From: Prosapia bicincta | Taxonomy: Eukaryota; Arthropoda; Insecta; Hemiptera; Cercopidae | Length of the DNA stretch: 64,000 nt | NCBI GenBank assembly: GCA_036971475.1 | Contig: JBAIZL010000006.1 | Coordinates: 5,319,501 to 5,383,500 of the forward strand | Reading direction: 5' to 3' | Shown: piece after piece, positions 59,601 to 64,000 of the stretch | Layout of the letters: each line of letters starts with the position of its first letter | Position numbering within the stretch: the first letter of the stretch is position 1 | Notes under the pieces: generated by a model | The model's database searches: none | What the model saw: only the letters and a program-made list of their open reading frames with translations | Told to the model about the DNA's origin: nothing | Program-made: the position numbers and the translations under genes

Positions 59601-62600
59601 GTTCATATAAAGTTCTATAAACTTATTTAGTGCATTTTTAATTACCTATATTATAAGGGTTTATTAAAACGTCAATTTTTTCTAATGGACAGGAATGTAT
59701 TTCCGTGTAATCTGATTTTTTGATAATCCGAGGGGTTCTTGGTACCATCTAACTCGAATTATCAAGACTCTACTGTAAATCTATCTAAGATAATAAAGTG
59801 TCTCCTATGCAAGTGTCAATTTTTTGTAGTAAAATTTTCCATTATAATACTGGGCTCCAATTATTTAAACAACACACTTTATATATAAACTATACTTAAA
59901 CATTTTTGAATTTTGAAGTCCATTACGTTCGGTGAATCTTATTAATCACTTAAACAATAGTTTATGACTATCTGAACTTTGTTAGGATGCTATGTTAGTT
60001 TACTATTACTAATATATATTAATACTATCATTGTTTGCTTACTAATACTATTCCTATGTATTATTTTAAGTAACACTGAAACTAATAATTTTTTTTTTTA
60101 AGTTGGAAGAGTAATCGAACAGCCTTAGCTTCAGCTATAACTTTTGGGAAAATGAAAAATGTGTTTCCTCAAATGAAATTAGTTATCCAACAAATGGAAG
60201 ACTACTTAAACAATCACTTGAGTAAGAATATTGAGGTACAGTGCAATTGGATCATTTAATATACAATACAAATTATAAGTCAATTGTGTAACTGAGTAAA
60301 TACCTTTGAACTTACTCGATGACGTGTTACGAAACAATGTTTCATTGACAAAGCCAAGCCGCTACTCAAGGAAACGATTGTTTCAAAACGCGTTAGGAAG
60401 TAAGTTCAAAAGTATTTACTCACTTACGCAACAATTACTTACAATTTAATCCGTGAATTCAAGATGATTACAAGGAAAAATAAAAAAAATCTATTTATGT
60501 AAAAAATTTGCTTCTACAGTTAAACAACTTGGCATAATTGAATGAATAATTGTTTTTAATTAATAATTTTTCCACTTAGACACTTGAACATATTTTGATA
60601 TGTTACATTTGTCTATTGTACCACTTACATTTTTGATTATTGAGGATGATCATTTCAGGAGTTATATTCCATTGTCAACTGACAGGGCTACTATATGCAA
60701 GTGTAACATGTCAATATATGTTTAAGTGTTTTGGTCTAAAAATAGTATCTCATATGAATGAGAAATCGAATAATATAAATAATTTTTCACTTAAATTCTA
60801 AGAATGAACACTCATAATTCCTAGAGCAATATGGAAATAACCGCATCACCTATAAAGTTACATCTAAGAATTAAATAGTGCTAATTATTCTACAGATCAT
60901 GTTACAGCAATTACTTCTTTTGTCGCTTCTAATTCTTATTGTATGATATGCAATACATTATTAAAATATTAGACAAGTTATCTGTTTTTTAAAAATCTAT
61001 GTCGGCAGCAAATAAAATTATTACGATTTACAGTTGAACATATAAACTATGATTTAACTAGAAATGTCTACAAGAATGTCACACTTATTATCCCCACTTA
61101 GAATGAGGTAGCTTCTGCAGCAGTAATTTAGTTAAATACAATAAAATCATCCCTACAACAGTAACTCACTAGATATTTAAACATAATGAAAAAAACAAAA
61201 TCCATACATTTTTACACATACATAAGTCCACATCTAGGAATAAAAGATGTAATATGATTGTGAAAACAGTTGATTAATACCTTTATTAACTTTTTCTGTG
61301 TTTAAATTTGATTACTTACTTTGACATGTTGGGGTGTCAACCCCCACTCCAAAATTTAATAGTAGTTTCTATTAGGTTTTAAAAAGTGAAACTTAAGTTA
61401 TGAATAGATAACACAAGAATGAACAGAGTGGATCCAGCAAAATATTTTACATCATTCTATAACCAACCTTTCCCACTTTCATAAAAATTAATTTATAATG
61501 TTATATTTGTTGATTTCATCTTCATGTGAGCTACTAGTCTTCACTAACACACTTGTAAATATTTTACAACCTTGCCTATAGTAGCACTTACTTATATTTG
61601 ATGAGGACGGGTGTTTCGGGAGATGTGGCCCATTGTCAACTCAGACCGTAACGAGTTTTAGTTATAATGTTACATACATACAAATAACAGATCACTTCCT
61701 TTTTATTATGTTTTGCAAAAGGTATTATTATTTCATGTCATTTTAAATTGTTCTCATACATTAAATAATTAAAATATGAACATTCAACTAAAATACTGTC
61801 TTGAATTCTTGAATTTTGTAGTCCATTACGTTCGGTGAATTTTATTAATCACTTAAACAATATTTTATGACTATTCGAACTTTAAATTTAGTAAATTTGT
61901 TAAAACTTACTGAGACAGAACGTTTCCGAAGGCTATGTGCCGATCTTCATGAGTGTCTTCTGCTTGGAGATGTTGGGTCAAGCGGTGACGGTTTTAAAGG
62001 TAGGTTTTCAATAGTATCAAATAGTATGTAAGATTTGTATTGTGTTTGTTTGTTTAATATGTTCGTACTTTGTGTGTCTGTAAATTTCATATTGTTATAG
62101 TGTGTTGAGATGTGGTCCTTTTTTGTTGATGTGTAGGATTTCTAGGTTATGGTAAATGTCTGTGTATTTGTGTCCTGTTTCTTTTATGTGATTGTAAAAT
62201 GTTAAGTTGGTGTTTTGTTTGTGTTCCTCATCCAACATTTACAGGAAACCCATAACAACAGAAACACTTATGCACAACACCTCAAACCACCCTATCCAAC
62301 ACAAACACGCTGCCTTCAGATCCATTCTCTATAGACTTAAAGAAGTCTCAATGACCACCAAAAACATAAACAAAGAACTAAACACAATTAAATATTTAGC
62401 TTACACAAATGGATACGACACCACAATACTAAAATAACACTACAATTAACACTACAGACAGGAAAACAAATACATCACATGACCATACATAAACATAACA
62501 ACAAACAAAATAGCCCACAAATTTAAAAAAAAAATAGGATACAAAATAGCATACAAAACTAATAACAAGTTACAATACAAAATACAACACAACACCAACA

Positions 62601-63869
62601 ACAAAGATAAACTACAAGCACCAGGCCTATACAAACTGAACTGCGACGAATGTAACAAATTCTACATTGGACAAACAGGTCGCAGCTTTAAACAAAGAGT
62701 CGAGGAATATAACAATATGAAATTTACAAACACACAAAAACACAAAGTACAAACATATTAAACGAACAAACACAATACAAATCATACATACTATTTGATA
62801 CTATCGAAAACCTACCTTTAAAACCGTCACCGCTTGACCCAACATCTCCAAGCAGATGACACTGATGAAGATCAGTACATAGCGATCAGAAACGTTCTGT
62901 CTCAGTGAGTTTTAACAAATTTACTAAATTTAAAGTTCGGATAGTCATAAACTATTGTTTAAGTGATTAATAAAATACTGTGATGTAATAAAGAAAATCT
63001 GTCATAATCGAATAAGTTTTCCAGTTTCTTTTTTTTAAACTCTTTAACTTCTTTATTATGCCCAAAATACAACATTGCCTTGGCTAAGTCAGTGTTCCAT
63101 TTACACCAATTCGTAATAACTTGAACTTGCATAAAATACTAAATCTATCTATGTTATTTGTCAGATTTTGCTGAGAAACTTTGTCATTATTTAAACTCTG
63201 ATTTAAGTTTAAGACAGTAACGACATTAAGACTGTACTGAGTCTAAGGTAAATGTACATTAGGTGGCTATAATTTTAAAAATAAGCATGGAACTTGTTGT
63301 TTAGAAGAGTTTAATTTAAAATCCCTTACCTTCCCCCTCAAATATTTTTCTGGCTACTGCTTTGTCTAACTTGATAATGTTGCCTCGGTTAGAGGATAAT
63401 TAAAAAAAAACCTTTAATAATATATCACTGCAACCATGACAAAATATTTTTTACAGTTTTTATGTACAAAATTATCAATTATATACAGCAATGAAATGCA
63501 AAACATGTTCAACTTTAACTATATTGTTGTTTGAATGACAGACCTTAGCATCAGGAGTATTTTTGTTTTGGTAATAGTTAAGTTTTGGTAATGCACACAA
63601 ACACAAAATATCTTTCCTTTGGATAGCGCATTAAAAAATAATTAACAAAATTAGTAAGAGAAACTGTTTTTTCAGGCAAAAGATTTTGCTGTTCTCTTTA
63701 ACTCAGATATTGTTGCTAACTGTGCATTTGGAATCCAAGGAAATAGCTTCACAGATCCAGATCATGTGTTTAAGAAGATGTTTAAAAAAATGGCAGAAAT
63801 ATTTTACAACCCATTCAAGATGTTTGCTTTCTTCACTGTTCCAAAACTAGCACAAATGTTAAAACTTAG
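50337..63869 (+). CDS. cytochrome P450, CYP3 clan (CYP6-like), 5' partial gene
   Basis: Exons 50337-50521, 53606-53791, 60103-60235 and 63676-63869 join in compatible phases into 232 codons, about the first 45% of a P450 of usual length near 500. Microsomal P450s of this clan are membrane-bound monooxygenases, often acting on xenobiotics or plant compounds. Seen here: an N-terminal membrane anchor (residues 3-21), the proline hinge YPKPLPG, the substrate-recognition region around DPYLSRNPFF, and the helix C WxxxR motif (WKSNR) that contacts the heme propionate. The oxygen-binding I helix, ExxR and heme-binding Cys lie beyond the window, so integrity cannot be judged. Introns of 3.1, 6.3 and 3.4 kb are full of transposons, unusually long for a P450. 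Confidence 0.88.
50571..50637. repeat. (AT)n microsatellite in P450 intron 1
   Basis: AT run about 50 bases after exon 1. Confidence 0.95.
50639..50790. repeat. dispersed repeat shared with SH3 intron 7
   Basis: Similar to 33175-33330: 'gttcaaattttcattcacta', 'cacttaagttcgaatacat', 'aaacttgtagtgaacgacac'. Confidence 0.65.
50791..52142. other. P450 intron 1, no gene seen
   Basis: AT-rich; no recognised feature. Confidence 0.4.
52143..52642. mobile_element. Tigger-like remnant
   Basis: The left end CAGTTGAACCTCATTATAAT and the right end, reverse complement GTAGAATCTCATTATAACAT, are diverged inverted repeats. The interior has no coding. Old. Confidence 0.55.
52763..52990 (+). pseudogene. hAT transposase C-terminal fragment
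   Basis: Open for 75 codons: FWKAVENNKFPNLTDCTQKI, STYVCECIFSNLKFIKHKYR, NVENILRISVSQPANIDPIL, then CERICT and a stop. This matches the hAT C-terminal dimerisation region (STYLCE.xFS.xK.xK...R) of transposases related to ZBED/GTF2IRD2 proteins. It is a different hAT lineage from the 11.3-kb element. No ends or catalytic region. Confidence 0.8.
53195..53375. mobile_element. PLE-B type palindromic element
   Basis: 'gtagacggttacaaagctaacc' is mirrored by 'ggttagctttgtaaatg', then comes the PLE-B end 'gaacataagttctaaagtat'. Ends near 53375 in 'ataattacttatag', as in PLE-B copies at 18.1 and 60.4 kb. Confidence 0.7.
53264..53306 (+). ncRNA. hammerhead-like remnant (PLE-B family)
   Basis: Stem II GAAA/UUUC (allowing one mismatch), GAAA at 53293-53296, palindromic AUGCAU stem III, C as cleavage base; core UUGUAAA, one change from the UUGACAA pattern at A6 and with A8 kept. 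Stem I is only two pairs. Confidence 0.4.
53606..53791 (+). CDS. P450 exon 2
   Basis: Acceptor ATTCACAG completes an AGA codon. Encodes RKFSKEPVCGFFDMCTPALL, then NPEIIQTVLVRDFSSFRNND and SDPYLSRNPFF: the beta-1 region and helix B of a CYP6-like protein. Donor GA|GTAAGT. Confidence 0.92.
53800..54040. other. P450 intron 2, start
   Basis: AT-rich, nothing recognised. Confidence 0.4.
54041..54230. mobile_element. palindromic PLE-type element
   Basis: Arms of about 90 bases: 'aacaagaatcttacttggta' is mirrored by 'taccaagtaagattcttgtt', meeting near 54137 ('gtagtagagtctactac'). An AT run follows. The two hammerhead-like arms have diverged slightly. Confidence 0.88.
54158..54207 (+). ncRNA. hammerhead-like motif, variant core
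   Basis: Core UUGACAA (54163-54169), U, stem II GAAGAU/AUCUUU (6 pairs, one G-U), GAAA (54190-54193), palindromic stem III AGUUAACU, U as H17. Stem I is short (UGC/GCG with one wobble). Confidence 0.45.
54340..54860. repeat. tandem satellite, about 165-bp unit (left block)
   Basis: About three diverged units with recognisable order: 'cggtttttaaaccatcctaag', 'ggatctacaccaaact', 'catcctgggaatatgttaaac', 'tccaaatttcattaactt', 'aggcgttcataagaca', then ACAT/ACAC microsatellite. The block is separated from the right block by a LINE and PLE debris. Confidence 0.88.
54890..56000 (-). mobile_element. R1-like LINE, 5'-truncated, minus strand
   Basis: The 3' part of an RNase H-bearing LINE inserted in the satellite. 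It keeps the end of RNase H, the zinc knuckle and a 3' UTR of about 300 bases. Composition is richer in GC than the surroundings. Confidence 0.82.
55238..55985 (-). pseudogene. R1-like LINE RNase H and zinc knuckle
   Basis: From about 55985 the minus strand reads SLGRHTSVFQAEIYAINACL (RNase H, Glu motif), then TRIAIFSDSQVAIKALNGHV (Asp motif). A frameshift near 55750 leads into VPGHRGIFGNEAADALAREG (last Asp). It then continues to ELRIATGLLTGRCGLRKHLH and PVCRLCGQELEIATHIIYRC, the CxxC...H...C knuckle, ending VRGKRLFD. Apart from the shift the frame is open. Order and motifs are those of R1-clade polyproteins. Confidence 0.88.
56010..56290 (+). mobile_element. PLE-C 3' end fragment
   Basis: Matches 62760-62970: 'caaacacaatacaaatc', 'ctttaaaaccgtcaccgctt', 'gttctgtctcagtaagt', 'agttcggatagtcataaac'. 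The hammerhead region (56160-56208) is mutated: UUGAUGA for CUGAUGA and AAAA for GAAA. Confidence 0.82.
56291..56609. other. unassigned sequence before the right satellite block
   Basis: Includes a less AT-rich patch (56400-56600, 'cagatcacgctcgacgtacc', 'gacgagtatcggctctacag') that looks transposon-derived but is not recognised. Confidence 0.3.
56610..57800. repeat. tandem satellite, about 165-bp unit (right block)
   Basis: About seven units of the same satellite as 54340-54860, each starting near 'ggtttttgaaccatcctaag' (about 56646, 56806, 56983, 57148, 57297, 57462, 57626), spacing 150-177 bases, 75-90% similar by eye. Each ends in an ACAT-rich microsatellite. Confidence 0.9.
57991..58180. 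mobile_element. palindromic element with hammerhead (same family as 13.1 kb)
   Basis: 'cacacaacctctaaccacaa' is mirrored by 'ttgtggttagaggttctgtg'; centre near 58087. Each arm holds a hammerhead, the left one intact and the right one with GAAA changed to AAAU. Confidence 0.85.
58034..58076 (-). ncRNA. hammerhead ribozyme, canonical core
   Basis: Core CUGAGGA (complement of 58066-58072), one U, stem II GGUUAC/GUAAUU around UUU (two G-U pairs), GAAA, palindromic AUGUACAU, A as H17. Stem I is only UCU/AGA. Confidence 0.6.
58260..58490. mobile_element. PLE-B type palindromic element
   Basis: Left end 'gaacttacttgccaacactt' and right end 'agatatcaagaagtaaatt', then 'attgaagatgattacaatgagcaac' as at 18.1 kb. 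Hammerhead layouts are decayed on both arms (left core UUAACAA; right GAAA with AGAUAU and C). Confidence 0.65.
58500..59090. other. P450 intron 2, no gene seen
   Basis: AT-rich; the last 100 bases (CA-rich, 'acaaccacatatacacaaca') resemble PLE coding composition but are not assignable. Confidence 0.35.
59101..59282. mobile_element. PLE family-1 hairpin element with TSD (inverted)
   Basis: A 182-base insertion between two copies of ATAAAATATA (59091-59100, 59283-59292). The tail 'gattccatcttcacgtgag' is on the left, so this copy has the opposite orientation from 14.3 and 49.8 kb. Opposing family-1 ends lack the central part. Confidence 0.85.
59340..59775. mobile_element. Tigger-like MITE, short relative of 31054-32187
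   Basis: Ends CAATAGAGTCTCGATAAACC and (reverse complement) CAGTAGAGTCTTGATAATTC, flanked by TA (59338-59339, 59776-59777). It contains three 50-base units ('gcaaaggaaatgagttcgac...') homologous in reverse complement to the half units of the minisatellite at 31290-32070. Confidence 0.85.
59935..60000. repeat. PLE-C terminal snippet
   Basis: 'gtccattacgttcggtgaat' to 'gtttatgactatctgaactt' matches the outer end of PLE-C. Confidence 0.75.
60103..60235 (+). CDS. P450 exon 3
   Basis: A T-rich tract and TTTAAG acceptor complete a GAT codon. Encodes DWKSNRTALASAITFGKMKN (helix C, WxxxR heme contact) and FPQMKLVIQQMEDYLNNHLS (helix D). Donor GAG|GTACAG, phase 0. Confidence 0.92.
60283..60476. mobile_element. 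PLE-B type palindromic element
   Basis: 'gagtaaatacctttgaactt' is mirrored by 'aagttcaaaagtatttactc'; the tail 'gtgaattcaagatgattacaa' is identical in type to 18.1 kb. The left-arm hammerhead-like half (minus, about 60315-60355) reads core UUGUCAA, U, stem II GAAAC/GUUUC, GUAA, ACACGU, C. Starts about 50 bases after exon 3. Confidence 0.8.
60560..60760. repeat. diverged PLE family-1 hairpin
   Basis: Old relative of family 1: 'acacttgaacatattttgat' is mirrored by 'atcaatatatgtttaagtgt' (approximate), with 'attgaggatgatcatttcag' matching the diagnostic end. Confidence 0.6.
60765..61500. other. P450 intron 3, no gene seen
   Basis: AT-rich; nothing recognised. Confidence 0.4.
61501..61660 (-). 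repeat. PLE family-1 end, single arm
   Basis: 'ttgatttcatcttcatgtgag' tail, then 'gcctatagtagcacttactta', then a hammerhead-like half with stem II GGGC/UCCC and GAAA on the minus strand, ending 'tcaactcagaccgtaac'. No opposing arm, so truncated. Confidence 0.8.
61905..61966 (-). ncRNA. hammerhead remnant of PLE-C (left)
   Basis: Minus strand: stem I AGACA/UGUCU, core CUCAUGA (G5 to C), GAAA, ACGU palindrome. The invariant G5 is lost, so probably inactive. Confidence 0.45.
62020..62235 (-). pseudogene. PLE-C coding remnant (minus part)
   Basis: The minus strand reads EEHKQNTNLTFYNHIKETGH, then YTDIYHNLEILHINKKGPHL and QYEIYRHTKYEHIKQTN. This corresponds to the part after the GIY-YIG core (compare TKHDYTDI...LQILHK...EQYEIYRH in PLE-A). 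One stop interrupts it. Confidence 0.75.
62225..62760 (+). pseudogene. PLE-C coding remnant (plus part)
   Basis: Reads SNIYRKPITTETLMHNTSNH, then ELNTIKYLAYTNGYDTTILK with a stop at 62437. After frame changes it continues PGLYKLNCDECNKFYIGQTG and RSFKQRVEEYNN, the GIY-YIG core with CxxC and catalytic Arg. It ends KHKVQTY and a stop. A deletion after VEEY removed most of the region that the minus part preserves. Not functional. Confidence 0.82.
62855..62906 (+). ncRNA. hammerhead ribozyme-like end of PLE-C
   Basis: Core CUGAUGA (62862-62868) and GAAA (62889-62892) are intact, and stem II GAUC/GAUC is perfect inside an A-A mismatch. Two readings are possible: cleavage after UUC with stem I GACA/UGUC and a loop-less palindromic stem III ACGU, or after GUC with stem III AC/GU. 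The first gives better stem I pairing and fits a dimeric ribozyme. Confidence 0.6.
62982..63675. other. P450 intron 3, right part
   Basis: AT-rich, nothing recognised. Confidence 0.4.
63676..63869 (+). CDS. P450 exon 4
   Basis: Acceptor TTTTTCAG, phase 0. Encodes AKDFAVLFNSDIVANCAFGI, then NSFTDPDHVFKKMFKKMAEI and FAFFTVPKLAQMLKL: helices E and F and the F-G region. Donor AG|GTAATG, phase 2; the next exon is outside the window. Confidence 0.92.
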
Positions 63870-64000
63870 GTAATGCCCCTTAATTAGAAAATATTCATTA
63901 AAATATTGAAATGCTATTAAAATTATCAATTTTATGTACACTCAGCTGAATGAAATATACAAATTATTAAAAATGATATGTGAAAATATCCTTTTGTAGC

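Larger units (their letters stand above)
61800..62970. mobile_element. Penelope-like element C, head-to-head pair with TSD
   Basis: Both sides carry TAAAATACTGT (61789-61799, 62971-62981). The left part (61800-62235) is a minus-strand 3' fragment and the right part (62236-62970) a + strand fragment of the same PLE, again with 3' ends outward as in PLE-A. Outer ends 'gtccattacgttcggtgaat' (left) and 'agttcggatagtcataaac' (right) belong to the same terminal unit. It occurs in P450 intron 3. Confidence 0.9.

Overview
The window is AT-rich animal nuclear DNA with GT-AG introns. The cytochrome P450 family, the mariner subtypes and the LINE types point to an arthropod, most likely an insect. The species cannot be named from the sequence. 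Host coding sequence is a small minority; most of the rest is transposon debris and simple repeats.

Three host genes lie on the + strand. (1) The last coding exon of mitochondrial ATP synthase subunit O (OSCP) is at 2196-2396, and the rest of that gene lies left of the window. (2) A complete eight-exon gene at 9929-33821 encodes a 446-residue adaptor with proline-rich middle segments and two C-terminal SH3 domains (SH3D19-like). (3) The first four coding exons of a microsomal cytochrome P450 of the CYP3 clan (CYP6-like) lie between 50337 and 63869, and the gene runs off the right edge. The three genes have no evident functional link.

The mobile fraction is diverse. Mariner-type elements include two with DD41D spacing and TA duplications, one DD34D copy that is intact apart from one frameshift, and one old DD34D remnant. 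There is also a hAT element with a perfect 8-bp target duplication, several Tigger/pogo-like elements (one carrying an expanded 100-bp minisatellite), a decayed piggyBac-like element, and four 3' fragments of RNase H-bearing LINEs. A tandem satellite of about 165 bp is split by an R1-like LINE.

The most notable content is a dense set of Penelope-like elements (PLEs). Three kinds have recognisable reverse-transcriptase-tail/GIY-YIG coding sequence (about 6.1-8.4 kb, 15.8-18.1 kb and 61.8-63.0 kb), two of them as head-to-head copies inside one target duplication. Many short palindromic elements have no coding sequence, and at least three of these have their own 10-14-bp target duplications. The ends of these elements fold by eye into hammerhead ribozymes. 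Several have the canonical core CUGANGA ... GAAA with complementary stems I and II and a palindromic stem III (13.1, 19.55, 48.4 and 58.05 kb; a weaker case at 62.9 kb). At least four other families share a different core, YYGACAA, in which the catalytic C3-G8 pair is replaced by U3-A8. All else (extra U, stem II, GAAA, palindromic stem III, cleavage position) is kept. I regard this covarying core as the best candidate for something under-described here.
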